From JAKFWF01 sp963732635 (GTDB lineage: Bacteria > Pseudomonadota > Alphaproteobacteria > Rhizobiales > Hyphomicrobiaceae): DNA of 64,000 nt. The translations under genes were made by a program, and so were the position numbers. Below the pieces are notes generated by a model. The model saw nothing but the letters and a program-made list of their open reading frames with translations, ran no database searches and was not told where the DNA came from. The stretch lies in contig CAVTAL010000024.1 in NCBI GenBank assembly GCA_963732635.1, forward strand, positions 92,818-156,817. Reading direction: 5' to 3'. Positions 1 to 9,229 of the stretch are shown piece by piece. How positions within the stretch are numbered: the first letter of the stretch is position 1; each line of letters begins with the position of its first letter.

Positions 1-64
1 CATCGCCATCGCCGACAGCCCGGCCTCGCTCGGCACCACCCTGGCGAAAGTGCTGAAGCGGTAA
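1..64 (+). CDS. C-terminal end of an unidentified protein (partial)
   Basis: The window opens inside a reading frame on the plus strand whose last twenty codons end at the TAA at 62-64. The tail reads IAIADSPASLG then TTLAKVLKR. Nothing in this fragment identifies a family. The extensin-like gene follows within about 30 bases, so the two may be co-transcribed. Confidence 0.5.
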   Translation, partial: IAIADSPASLGTTLAKVLKR

Positions 65-95
65 CGCCGATCGCACCGCGACGAAAACGCAAGCG

Positions 96-791
96 ATGGG
101 GCGCGACGTTGTTCGCGTTGGTGTTGCTGGCGTTCGGCGTGCATCGGTCGCGTTCCGGCAGGGATTGATTCCGCCGCAACTGTCGCCGCTGCCACTGATC
201 GATCTGGCGCGGCCCGATGGCTGGTTCATCGATTGGCGCCTGTCCGAACTCAAGACCGAGCGCGAACTCTGCAACCGCGCCTTGCGTGCGCCCTTCATCG
301 AGGCGCAGGCGATCGCCGATCAGCCACTGGCCGACGGTTGCGGCTGGCGTAATGCCGTCAAGGTGACCTCACTATCCGGCGCCAAACTATCGACCGACAA
401 GCTATCCTGCCAATCCGCCGCCGGCCTCGCGCTATGGGTTGCGCACGACGTGCAACCGCTGGCCCGCGAACTGCTCGGAAGTCCGGTGATCGCGATCCGC
501 CAATTCGGCACCTATTCCTGCCGCAACGTCATGGGCAGCCCGATGTTCAAGCATTGGCGCAGCGCACACGCGACCGCCAACGCCATCGACATCGCCGGCT
601 TCACGCTGGCCGACGGCCGGCAGATCACGGTGAAGAAGGACTGGAAGACGGCCGGACGCGAGGCTGAATTCCTGAAAGCCATCGGCAAGCACGCCTGCCG
701 CTATTTCCATGTCGCCATCGGGCCTGACTATAACGCCGCCCACCACGACCATTTCCACTTCGATCGCGGCATCGGTCACGCCTGCAGGTAA
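96..791 (+). CDS. Extensin-like C-terminal domain protein
   Basis: About 230 residues, most of which match the extensin-like C-terminal domain found in many alphaproteobacteria. Visible hallmarks are a set of cysteines (59, 82, 105, 142, 201, 230), the motif SAHATANAIDI at 157-167 and the His-rich HHDHFHFD at 216-223, which together resemble a zinc D-Ala-D-Ala carboxypeptidase-type site. The role is probably periplasmic cell-wall processing (inference). The N-terminus is doubtful: another frame over about 79-165 encodes a basic stretch followed by a hydrophobic segment (WGATLFALVLLAFGV). That is what such proteins usually carry as a membrane anchor. A single-base indel near 155-168 would join it to the rest, but no canonical start is then visible. 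Confidence 0.75.
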   Translation: MGRDVVRVGVAGVRRASVAFRQGLIPPQLSPLPLIDLARPDGWFIDWRLSELKTERELCNRALRAPFIEAQAIADQPLADGCGWRNAVKVTSLSGAKLSTDKLSCQSAAGLALWVAHDVQPLARELLGSPVIAIRQFGTYSCRNVMGSPMFKHWRSAHATANAIDIAGFTLADGRQITVKKDWKTAGREAEFLKAIGKHACRYFHVAIGPDYNAAHHDHFHFDRGIGHACR

Positions 792-804
792 TGATTTGAT
801 CGGT

Positions 805-1497
805 TCAAGTCGGCACCGGATAGACGAGGCCGGGCTTGATGGTGGACTTCGAAATATCGCGGCCGATGCAAATGGCGCCGATCACATTGCCGCGGTCGTT
901 GCGAACAGGCTCGCAGCTCAAGGAGTAGGTCACTTTCCGTTTGCCGCGAAGATATGTAACTGGGATAGTAAGCGACTGACCGGCAAAGCATTTCTCGAAC
1001 GTCGGCTGGGTGATTTCTTCAAAGCGACGCTTGCCCACCACCATCACGGCCGTCTTACCCAAAATATCGGCAGGGGTCTTGCTGTGAAAAGCCGCATTCG
1101 CCTTGTTGGTGTAGAGATAGCGATAATTGCGATCGGCCACCGCGACCCGATCAGTGAGGTTGTCCAACAACCGCAGCTCTTGTGGCAGATTTGCCGAGAG
1201 CGTGGAGATTGGCGCCTCGCCCGCCAGTCGCTGCGCAATTGACAGGCAATCCTTGAGCATGCGCTTGGACTTACGCTTGTCGTCCACCTCCTCCGCCAAG
1301 CCTGCGATCATGAACTTAAGTTGGACCAGCGTAACCTGCGGATGTGGCGACGAATAGCGGACGAGTTCGTCGAACAGGCGTTCCCGTTCCTTCAGCAAAT
1401 CGTCGAGATGCGCATCGGTCAACATCGAACGATAATCGGCAATCGCCTGCTGCACGAACTCATGGGACTTGAGCAGGCGGATTATCTCATGGGGCAT
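805..1497 (-). CDS. PAS-domain sensory protein
   Basis: A 230-residue soluble protein. The first 100 residues are helical and charged, and residues about 108-216 form a PAS fold: the segment DRVAVADRNYRYLYTNKAN, then a helix with DILGKTAVMVVG, and a C-terminal strand pair ending GNVIGAICIGRDIS. No output domain (kinase, GGDEF or HTH) follows, so it may act as a stand-alone sensor or adaptor. The ligand is unknown. It is convergent with the extensin-like gene. The start at 1497 sits where the helical N-terminus begins and no better upstream start is seen. Confidence 0.75.
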   Translation of the reverse strand: MPHEIIRLLKSHEFVQQAIADYRSMLTDAHLDDLLKERERLFDELVRYSSPHPQVTLVQLKFMIAGLAEEVDDKRKSKRMLKDCLSIAQRLAGEAPISTLSANLPQELRLLDNLTDRVAVADRNYRYLYTNKANAAFHSKTPADILGKTAVMVVGKRRFEEITQPTFEKCFAGQSLTIPVTYLRGKRKVTYSLSCEPVRNDRGNVIGAICIGRDISKSTIKPGLVYPVPT

Positions 1498-1702
1498 CCT
1501 GGCCTCCCTTGCCGACCAAACCGCACTTTCACCGGCTGGATAGCAGGTCTAGAATTGCACTGAGCGAAATTCGAAACTGCCCAATTATGCATTATGCTAC
1601 AGCAGCACAGCGGCGGTTCAAGCACCAGCACCATGAAAGTCGTCGCATTTTGGTGCCGGCGGTGCATCGCCGCACTGAATCGTGTCGACGGCTTCCTGAA
1701 AC

Positions 1703-1719
1703 TGGACCAATTTGGTCCA
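1703..1719. promoter_or_regulatory. Perfect 8-bp inverted repeat in an intergenic region
   Basis: TGGACCAA-T-TTGGTCCA is a perfect palindrome with a one-base centre. It lies between the end of the caspase-like gene and the start of the PAS gene (both minus strand), about 206 bases upstream of the PAS start. It could be an operator or the base of a short hairpin. No other copy was noticed in the window. The rest of the interval 1498-1738 shows nothing recognisable. Confidence 0.3.
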
Positions 1720-1738
1720 CCGATCGCGACGCCGCCCT

Positions 1739-2887
1739 CTACTGCGCCGCCTTGGCGAGCCCGAGATCACCCTCGAGCCTGGTGATTTCTTCGCGCAGCC
1801 TTTTCATTTCCTGACCACGTCGCGCCATTTGCATCTGAACCCCGCCGATCTCGAACGATAGTTCCGAACCAGTCGGCGCACCTGGCTTGCGACCGGAATT
1901 ATACTGCATGTCAAAAATGCGCTTCTGATCGGCCTTATTTGCCTCGTCGAGCGACCGCAGCCTTTCGCGCGACTGGGCGAGCGTGACCACCTTCTGGTTT
2001 GCTCCGGGTCGGACTTCTTCTTCAGTTCATCCTCGAGCTGGCGCAGCCGCTGCTGCACCGCCGCCCCATCCGAGGGCGCGGCCGAGGGCTGTGAACCCGG
2101 CACCATGCCCGGCGCCGAGGCGAGGTGGAAGAAGAAGTCGCCGGTGAGCGCTGAGTGATCCCACGGCACTTGTTTGCCACCGGTCACCGACAGCACGTCC
2201 TTGCGCACGTCGATCATCACCGAGGTCAGATTGCGGCCGGGCTCACGCACCCGCTTCGACAACGCCGCCGTGAACGGCGAGTTGCGACCTTGGCCGTCAG
2301 CCGCGACGTTACCCGGCTGGGTCGAATAGGCAATGAAGGTACCGACACCGGTCTGCACCTGGGCGAGGCCGGAACCGATGCTGGCCGACCGCGTACCCAT
2401 GCTGCGGGCGAGGTTGCGGGCCAGCGGATTGTCTCGGCAGGCATCGAGGAACACGATGTTGGTTTTGCCGGCGCGCTCGAGCTCCATCTGCTTCAGGATG
2501 AAGTCGGCCGAAATGCCTTCGAAATCGAGATCGCGCTCGTTCTGCATCTGCGCATCGACCGGCACCAGATAGTTGCGGCCCGACGCCTGCAGGCCATGCC
2601 CGGCATAGTAGAACAGCGCCACATCGGCCTGATCGAGTGCGCGGGCAAAATCCCGCACCTTGACGTCGAAGCCTCGCTTGTCGAGATCGAGCCCTAAGAT
2701 CACCTCGAAGCCGACGTCCTTGAGTGCCGCCGCGATGTCGTTGGCATCGTTAGCCGGATTGGGCAGCGGGTTGGCATGTACATAGGCCGAGTTGCCGATC
2801 ACCAGCGCCACGCGCTTCTGCGCCTGAGCCGGCAACCGCACACATCAGCATCGCCGCCACAACGACTAGCAATCGCACACACGACAT
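1739..2887 (-). pseudogene. Caspase-family (C14) protein, frame broken twice
   Basis: The largest frame (2841 to about 2010) has a caspase p20 domain: RVALVIGNSAY at the start, the catalytic His in YYAGHG (about 82) and the catalytic Cys in FLDACRDNP (about 135), both counted from the GTG at 2841. The secretion signal lies in another frame starting at ATG 2887 (MSCVRLLVVVAAMLMCAVAG). It must be joined near 2828-2840, giving a cleavage site before QKRVALVIGN. Past about 2000-2012 the reading continues in a third frame (ANQKVVTLAQSRERL and a coiled-coil tail) to the stop at 1739. It is probably an exported or periplasmic metacaspase-like peptidase of unknown substrate. Both catalytic residues are intact. 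Confidence 0.75.
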
Positions 2888-2964
2888 GACACCACCCCAG
2901 TTCCACACGATTGGGCCACTTGCACCATTGAACTTGGGCGCTTCGAAGACTTGACGGCCGGCGC

Positions 2965-3036
2965 GGAGTGTATACCGATTTCGCGTGCGATCTCGATCGA
3001 CGGTGGGATTGGCGATCCGAAATCGGTATACTCTCC
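2965..3036. promoter_or_regulatory. Long inverted repeat (two 19-bp arms) between divergent genes
   Basis: The left arm 2965-2983 contains GTATACCGATTTCG and the right arm 3018-3036 contains its reverse complement CGAAATCGGTATAC. Over 19 bases there is one mismatch, with a 34-base gap. It sits between the divergent starts of the caspase-like gene (2887) and the metallo-hydrolase (3067). Each arm carries a GTATAC core, which resembles the half-symmetric sites of GntR/FCD-type repressors (family knowledge). A paired operator or a cruciform/hairpin are both possible. Confidence 0.45.
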
Positions 3037-3066
3037 TCACAAAGCAAGCACGAGGACACGCCGCAC

Positions 3067-4021
3067 ATGGCCGCGAATTTTGCATCAACCGGCGATATGG
3101 CCGAAAAGAAGATCACTTTCGGCAAAATCGGCGAGGGGCTCTACGCCTATACCGCCGAGGGCGATCCAAACACCGGTGTCATCGTCGGCGACGACTGCTG
3201 CATGGTGATCGACGCCCAGGCGACGCCGCTGATGGCCAAGGACGTGATCGCGCGCGTGAAAACCGTCACCGACAAGCCGATCAAGTACGTGCTGCTGTCG
3301 CACTATCACGCGGTGCGCGTGCTCGGCGCCTCGGCGTTCAATGCGTCGGAGATCCTGGCCTCGGAAGCGACCCGCAAGCTGATCATCGAGCGCGGCGAGC
3401 AGGACAAGGCCTCAGAGATCGGCCGTTTCCCGCGCCTGTTCCGAGGCGTCGAGAGCGTGCCGCCTGGCATGACCTGGCCGACGCTGACGTTCAAGGACTA
3501 GCATCACCTTGTGGCTGGGCCGCCGCCGCGTCGACATCGTCCAGATCGGACGCGGCCACACGGCGGGCGACACCATCGCCTGGGTGCCGGATTCCGGCGT
3601 GATGTTCTCCGGCGACCTCGTCGAGTACCACTCGGCCTGCTACTGCGGCGACGCCCACTTCACCGATTGGCCCGGCACCCTCGACAAGCTCGCCGCCTAC
3701 AAGCCGAAGGCGCTGGTGCCGGGTCGCGGTGACGCGCTCGTCGGCGAGAAAATGGTCGGCGATGCGATTGCCGGCACCCGCGCATTCCTATCCGCCACCT
3801 TCGAGACGGCACAGCAGGCGGTCGCCCAGAACAAGAGCCTGAAGGAAACCATGAAGGCGGTGCGCGCGGTGATGGACGAGCCGTTCGGCAAGTTCGCCAT
3901 CTACGAGCACTGCCTGCCGTTCAACGTCTCCCGCGCTTACGACGAGGCGCGCGGCATCGACAATCCGGTGGTGTGGACCGACGTGCGCGACCGCGAGATG
4001 TGGGCGTCGCTGCAGGGGTGA
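3067..4021 (+). pseudogene. Metallo-beta-lactamase-fold hydrolase, one frameshift
   Basis: The first half (3067-3498) and second half (about 3499-4021) are in different frames, and a premature TAG at 3499-3501 ends the first. Restoring one base near 3497 gives a continuous 317-residue protein reading LTF(K)-TSITLWLGRRRVDIV across the joint. The usual HxHxDH metal motif is replaced by SHYHAVR, so the site is atypical. Other family features remain: GHTAGDTI, FSGDLVEY and VPGRGDAL. ATG 3067 is preferred over the upstream in-frame start at 2968 because it follows GAGG and begins at the conserved sequence. The last bases overlap the start of the peptidase gene (GTGA), so the two are probably translated together. 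The substrate is unknown. Confidence 0.7.
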
Positions 4022-5015
4022 AGTCGTTCCTGCTCAAATTCGTACTGGCGCCGATCGGGTTGCTCCTGGTGCTCGTGGCAGCGGGCGTCTGGTACATGCT
4101 GCATGTGCCGGGCGTCTCGCATCATGGCGCATTGGCAGTGATGACAGCCGCCGAAAGTGAGCTGTCACAGCAGTTGAGACGACACGTCGCCGCAATTGCG
4201 AGCACGCCTCACAACACCGCCCATTTCGAGAACCTGACGCGGGCCGCGGCATACATCGAGCGCGAGCTGCGATCGCTCGGATACAAGCCGACCAGGCAGA
4301 CCTACGATGCACGCGGCCTGCCGGTTTGGAATATCGAGGCAACAATTGAACCGACAATTCCGAATGCGCCAAGCCTTGTCATCGGCGCCCACTACGACTC
4401 GGCGGGCGATGCCCCCGGTGCCAATGACAACGGCACGGGCGTCGCGGCATTGCTGGAGATCGCACGCGAGCTAAGAGCCGGTCCTTCGCCCCGACAGCGC
4501 ATCCGCCTCGTGTTCTTCGTCAACGAGGAGCCACCCTATTTCCGCACTGATCTAATGGGTAGCCGCAAGTACGCAGCCCTGCTGCAGGAGCGGCACGAAC
4601 ATGTCAGCGGCATGATTTCGCTCGAGACGCTCGGTGCTTTCTCCGACGTACCGGGCAGCCAGAAATATCCCGAGCCGTTCAACCTGCTGCTGCCCAACGT
4701 CGGCAACTTCATCGCCTTCGTCGCCTTGCCGGGGTCGCGCGCCTTCATGCACGAGGTGATCGGCACGTTCCGAAAGCAAACGCAAGTTCCCGACCGTCGG
4801 CGGCGTTGCGCCAGTCACTCGTGCAGGGCGTCGACTGGTCGGATCACGCGAGCTTTGCCTCGCTCGGCATTCCGGCACTGATGATCACCGACACCGCGGT
4901 GTTCCGCTATCGCTACTATCACACGCCGCAGGACACGCCCGACAAAGTCGACTACGACAAGCTGGCGCGCATCACCCGCGGGCTGGCCCTTACCGTTAGA
5001 GCACTCGCCGACTGA
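4018..5015 (+). pseudogene. M28-family zinc aminopeptidase-like protein, frameshifted
   Basis: GTG at 4018 overlaps the stop of the hydrolase. An N-terminal membrane segment (residues about 3-28) is followed by an M28 peptidase domain. Putative zinc ligands are His125 in GAHYDS, Asp137 in GANDNGTG, Glu170/171 in FVNEEP and the late His in RYRYYHTPQDTPDKVDYD. The frame breaks near 4776-4815: the segment KFPTVGGVAP lies in a second frame and GVDWSDHASF through to the stop at 5015 in a third, so probably two single-base errors. The protein would be membrane-anchored with its catalytic domain in the periplasm. Specificity cannot be read from the sequence. Confidence 0.7.
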
Positions 5016-5229
5016 CCGCATCGCGCCCGGCGCACACATTCGCGTGATTTTGGAAAACGTGATGTGCGGTTCAATACATAAGCGACTATAGTCTAGCTTC
5101 AGCAGCCAGGATTTCCGCGTGCCTTGTCGCTCGCACCACCGAACGCTGCCTCGGCTCCGATTTGAGCCCTGCCTATAGGCACCAGACGTTAGTCACGACC
5201 ATCTCACCATTCCGCAGGAGAGGTTCGCG

Positions 5230-5514
5230 ATGAAAACTCATTATGCAGAAGAAAATGACGACGTGATTTCCTCCACCGACACGGCCGATGAACATTGCTG
5301 GCGGGAGCACCAGATCAGCAAACGGCATCTGCTCGGCGACATCGCGATAACCGCCGGATTGATTGTCGCCTTGTCGATCTCGGGCCTGTTCTGGGAGACC
5401 TCCGCGCCGTCACCGACTGATCGCAGCACCAGCGCGCAAAATCTTCCGCCAGCGTTCGCTCTTCGCAGTCACTCTGATCGGGCACGGATGGTCAGCGCCG
5501 ACGACGACCACTGA
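5230..5514 (+). CDS. Small predicted membrane protein, unknown
   Basis: A 94-residue frame preceded by a good ribosome site (AGGAGAGG, eight bases before ATG 5230). It has an acidic N-terminus, one hydrophobic segment (DIAITAGLIVALSISGLFW, about residues 38-56) and a polar tail, so it may be a single-pass inner-membrane protein. No family is recognised. The 214 bases upstream are relatively AT-rich and could hold its promoter. It is convergent with the nuclease gene. Support is the ribosome site and membrane segment only. Confidence 0.45.
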   Translation: MKTHYAEENDDVISSTDTADEHCWREHQISKRHLLGDIAITAGLIVALSISGLFWETSAPSPTDRSTSAQNLPPAFALRSHSDRARMVSADDDH

Positions 5515-5544
5515 CTTATCTGGCGTACCTTGCGCCGAAAAGCC

Positions 5545-6279
5545 TCACCGTGTCAGTGCTGGTCGCCAACCGGCGGCGAGCGCTTCGTCTTCGGAGCAGA
5601 ACCAGCGTTTGCCCTTGGCCGCGCCGCGACCGGACTCGTCCATGCGCACCTTCTCGTACCAGGGGCTCCACGGCATGTGATAAATGCGGCCACCGTTGGT
5701 GACGTTGCCCTTTATGGTGCAGCCGCCCGGTGACTGAACCTCGGCCGATGCCCATGACCTTGCGCGGTACTCCCAGGCCGGCATGGCGCTGCCTTGCCAG
5801 ATGCCGATCAGCGCCTTCTTCGCTTCGGCTTCCTGTGGCAGGTAGACATTCGAGTACCGCACGAACGCCCAAGCATAGCCCGAACGCACCATCTCGGCAT
5901 TGATGTTCAGAGTTCCGGCATAGCACCGGCCGAGCGTGCGGCCATACTTGTCGAGCCCCATGTCCTCGCAGCGAACCGGCTGCGCACCGATCAGTCGCGC
6001 GAGTTGCCGCGTCGCCTCGTCGCCGCACCGCCAGTAGCCGACAAACCGCCTTCCACAACTTTGAGTTGCTTCCGGCGCATCAATACCTTCGAGCCGGATG
6101 CGGGTCTCGCCTAGGATGATCGTGTCGCCGTCGACGACGCGCGCATCATTTTGAATAATGTCACTTTTCTTTGCGACCGTCGCATCCGATCCGAACAGGA
6201 TGACGGGGATGACCGACAGACCCGCGAGCGCCAGGCCGGCCAGTTGACGCGTTACAACGCGCTTCAAATATTCACGCAT
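5545..6279 (-). CDS. Staphylococcal-type nuclease with C-terminal Sunset-like domain
   Basis: A 244-residue protein with an N-terminal membrane or signal segment (about 12-31) and a thermonuclease (SNase) fold. Residues matching the calcium and catalytic set are visible: VVDGDT (50-53), IRLEGIDAPE with Arg62, Asp67 and Glu70, and DKYGRTLGR with Arg114. It should hydrolyse DNA or RNA phosphodiesters in the periplasm or outside the cell. After residue 187 comes a small Cys-containing module (GNVTNGGRIYHMP, then WFCSEDEALAAGWRP) that looks like the 'sunset' domain often attached to secreted nucleases. It is monocistronic as far as can be seen. Confidence 0.85.
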   Translation of the reverse strand: MREYLKRVVTRQLAGLALAGLSVIPVILFGSDATVAKKSDIIQNDARVVDGDTIILGETRIRLEGIDAPEATQSCGRRFVGYWRCGDEATRQLARLIGAQPVRCEDMGLDKYGRTLGRCYAGTLNINAEMVRSGYAWAFVRYSNVYLPQEAEAKKALIGIWQGSAMPAWEYRARSWASAEVQSPGGCTIKGNVTNGGRIYHMPWSPWYEKVRMDESGRGAAKGKRWFCSEDEALAAGWRPALTR

Positions 6280-6401
6280 AGGTTGAAATTGACTGATTCG
6301 CGTGACCCCAGCGAGACCGAATCAGGGCGTTTTCCACGGTTCACGATGGCGAACCGATGGAGATCGTTGTAGCGGCGCGCCCAAGGGGCGACCGGCGGAC
6401 C

Positions 6402-7430
6402 CTATTCCGGCACTTGGCGAAGGTCGCGCTGCGCGAACTGCACGATGAACCCCAATGCCGCGAGACGCCGTTGAACCTCGGCCCGCTGTGTCGGGTCGGC
6501 GAGATACTCGACCACGAATACCGGCCGGCTCTCGGCCTTCAACCGGCTGAGTTGTCGGATGCCACTTTCAACCTCCTCGATCGTGTTCGGCTGACCGTCA
6601 CCCTTGATTCCGAAGACCAGATCTTCCTTGGCGACTGCATCAATGGCGCCGCGATATTCGGCGAACCGCATCAGCTCCTCGCCATTCTGCGGCACGACCA
6701 GAAAACCCGGTCGGCGATGCTTGGCGTAGCCGGACAACGCGCGCACGAACGCCACCATATCGGCCTGCGCCGTTGGCCGCTCCTTGGACCATGTTTCGAA
6801 CGCGTCGATGCGATCGAGGTAAACGCCGTCAAACCCCGCTTCGATGATCCGGTCGAGATAGGCCCGACGCGCCGGTTGCCACGCATCGAGCGCGCGCTCC
6901 AGCAGCGAAGTTTGCGGTTGCATGATGATCTGGCGCCAACCCGGCTCCCAATACCGGACAGGGAAATTGCCGCGCCATTCGCGGTTTTCAGGACCAAGCC
7001 AGTTGGGCGTGCCCGGCGTCCAGCCCCGCCGCCAGTAAAACCGGTAGTTCTCCGCTTCGCCAATCGACATGTAGGCGAGGACGATGCGCTTTGAACCGTC
7101 GGCACGGGTGCGCAGCGTATCGATCTCGGCCGGTTTCAGCACGCGGCGTTCCGAGCCGTCGCGCGAATAGTCGACCACCAGCAGGTCGATGCCATCGGCA
7201 ATCGACTTCAAGTTCACACTCTGCAGTTGATAGCCCCATGAGCGCGCATCACCGATGGCGGGGCCCTCGCGCGGCGGCAAGGACGGCCGATCCACCGGCT
7301 GAAGGGCGAACATCAAGGCCACCCCGCAGCCAACGCAAACCAACAGCCAACGCGCCAGTCGCGCCACCGGATGCGCCCGGCGGCGCCCCGACTTCGCGAT
7401 CCCCTGCTCTGATTTTCGCGTCGTTGCCAT
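6402..7430 (-). CDS. Endo-alpha-1,4-polygalactosaminidase-like (GH114/TM1410) protein
   Basis: About 342 residues from ATG 7430 (MATTRKSE). The frame stays open upstream to 8147, but that part is antisense to xdhC and was rejected. A basic N-terminus and one membrane segment (LLVCVGCGVALMFAL) precede a TIM-barrel domain of the GH114 type. Motifs include SWGYQLQSVN, DLLVVDYS, AYMSIGEAENYRFYW, FPVRYWEPGWR and GFDGVYLDRIDAFE, where the Asp and Glu residues are candidate catalytic acids. The family acts on galactosamine-containing polysaccharides such as Pel, and many members are uncharacterised. It is likely an anchored periplasmic glycosidase. Confidence 0.75.
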   Translation of the reverse strand: MATTRKSEQGIAKSGRRRAHPVARLARWLLVCVGCGVALMFALQPVDRPSLPPREGPAIGDARSWGYQLQSVNLKSIADGIDLLVVDYSRDGSERRVLKPAEIDTLRTRADGSKRIVLAYMSIGEAENYRFYWRRGWTPGTPNWLGPENREWRGNFPVRYWEPGWRQIIMQPQTSLLERALDAWQPARRAYLDRIIEAGFDGVYLDRIDAFETWSKERPTAQADMVAFVRALSGYAKHRRPGFLVVPQNGEELMRFAEYRGAIDAVAKEDLVFGIKGDGQPNTIEEVESGIRQLSRLKAESRPVFVVEYLADPTQRAEVQRRLAALGFIVQFAQRDLRQVPE

Positions 7431-7547
7431 CAGCGTGCTATATGTGTTCCTGAACTGGCTCGCGCCAGCCCCTGATCGGGCAACCCCGGCATGTCTGGCC
7501 CGGCCATGACTTTTTCGAATCAAACCGATGCATGAGGCGTCATCACC

Positions 7548-8602
7548 ATGAGCGAACCGGGCGGAGTTGTGACACCCAAGGTCGAGGTCGATACTTTGCG
7601 GGCGGCACGCGAATGGCTGTTGCGCGATGGTCACGTGGCGCTGGCGACCGTCGTCGACACCTGGGGCTCGGCGCCGGTACCGGTCGGCGGCCAGATGGCG
7701 ATCGCCGCCGATACGCGCTTCCAGGGCTCGGTCTCGGGCGGCTGCATCGAAGGCGAAATCATCACCGAGGCGGCAGAGGTGCTCGAAGCCCGGACCCCGC
7801 GCACGCTGGCGTTCGGCGTCGCCGACGAGACCGCCTGGAATGTCGGCCTGCCGTGTGGCGGCAAGGTGCGGGTGTTCATCGAACGGCTTGCGAAGGACAG
7901 CGGCGGACTCGCTCTGCTCGACAAGGCGATCGCCGCCCGCACCGCCCGCACCGGCCTCGTGCTGCGCACCCGCCTTGCCGACGGTACCCGCCAGATTTTC
8001 GAGCGCGGCGACATGAACGTGCCGGAACAGATCGCGGCGCGCTTCAAGTCGGCCAAGAGCGCGCTTGAGGAAACGCACGGACGGCGAAGTCTTCCTGCAT
8101 GCCCTGGTGCCACCGGCGCGCATCCTGGTCATCGGCGCCACCCACATCGCCCAGATCGTGACCCAGATCGCGAAGCTGGCCGGCTACGAAGTGATGGTGG
8201 TCGACCCGCGCACCGCTTTCGCAGCCGCCGACCGCTTCCCCGATGTCACACTGCACGCCGAGTGGCCACAGGATGTGCTGCCGAAGATCGGCCTCGATCC
8301 CTACACCGCCATGGTGGTGCTCGCCCACGTCGCCCACATCGATGACGAAGCCCTGAAGCTCGCGCATGCGTTCCGATTGCCTCTACGTCGGCGCCCTCGG
8401 CAGTTCGCGCAATCACGCCAAGCGCACCGAACGGCTGACCGAGGCCGGCTTCACCGCCGCCGAGATCGCCCGCATCAAATGCCCGATCGGTGTCGATATC
8501 GGTGCGCAAACGCCGGCCGAGATCGCGGTGTCGGTGATGGCCGAGGTGATCGGCGCGGTGCGTGGCCCAAAGCCGAAGAAGAAGCCAGCACCGACGACAT
8601 GA
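7548..8602 (+). pseudogene. XdhC-family molybdenum-hydroxylase maturation factor, two frameshifts
   Basis: Three frames together give one full XdhC/CoxI-type protein. The first (7548 to about 8075) has the N-terminal domain with TWGSAPVPVGGQMAI and SGGCIEGEI. The second (about 8075-8368) continues TDGEVFLHAL and the Rossmann-type ARILVIGATHIAQI. The third (about 8368-8602) ends with SDCLYVGALGSSRNHAKR. XdhC proteins bind the molybdenum cofactor and help insert it in sulfurated form into xanthine-dehydrogenase-family enzymes. Its last codons overlap the next gene by ATGA, and that gene encodes the matching cofactor nucleotidyltransferase. No molybdenum hydroxylase structural gene is in this window. 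Confidence 0.75.
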
Positions 8603-9229
8603 CTTCGAACCGCACCCCGGTGATCGCCGCGATCGTCCTCGCCGCCGGCTCCTCCCGACGGTTCGGCGTCGACAACAAGCTGCTGGTCGAAATCGACGGC
8701 CGGCCGCTGGTCAACCGCGTGATCGAGGCGATCGAGGCCGCCGGCATCGCGCGCATCGTCGTCGTCACCGGCCACGAACATGGAGCGGGTCGAGGCCATA
8801 GCCAGCGGTCCGGGACGCCACTTCGTCCACAACGACCGACACGGCGAAGGCATGGGCACCTCGGTCGCCGCTGGCGTCGCGGCCCTCGACGCGGATGTCG
8901 ATGGCGTGCTGATCGCGCAAGGCGACATGCCAGCGATCGATGCCAGCCTCGTCGCCACCTTGTGCCGGCACTTCGTCGACACCGGTTGCAATCGGATCGT
9001 GCATCCGCTGCTCGCCGATGGCCGGCAAGGCAATCCGGTGATGTGGCCGCGGCGATTATTCGACAAACTTCGCGCACTCACCGGCGACAAGGGCGGCAAG
9101 CGGCTGATGGAGGACGAAGGCGCTGGAACCGTTGGCGTTGTAATCGCGGGCGACGCTGCCGCCACCGACATCGACACGCCCCAGGAACTCGCGGCCTACC
9201 TCGCCGCGCGCGCGAGCCAGCCCTCGTAG
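8599..9229 (+). pseudogene. Molybdenum cofactor cytidylyltransferase-like (MocA/MobA) protein, one frameshift
   Basis: Starts at ATG 8599, overlapping the xdhC stop. The first frame carries the nucleotidyltransferase signature LAAGSSRRFGVDNKLL (about residues 14-29). Near 8778-8785 the reading must shift to the frame holding MERVEAIASGPG, GEGMGTSVAAGV, the metal-binding GDMPAID and GNPVMWPR, ending at 9229. Enzymes of this type transfer CMP (or GMP) to molybdopterin to make the dinucleotide cofactor of molybdenum hydroxylases. This agrees with the neighbouring XdhC chaperone. The final 34 bases overlap the convergent DUF4166 gene. Confidence 0.75.

Noticed and set aside
795..807. TTGATCGGTTCAA as a FixK box
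   Set aside because: The half-sites have the wrong spacing (three bases instead of four) and the sequence lies at the end of two convergent genes.
7431..8147. 5' extension of the GH114-like frame on the minus strand
   Set aside because: Overlaps xdhC in antisense and has no homology; ATG 7430 begins a normal anchored protein.
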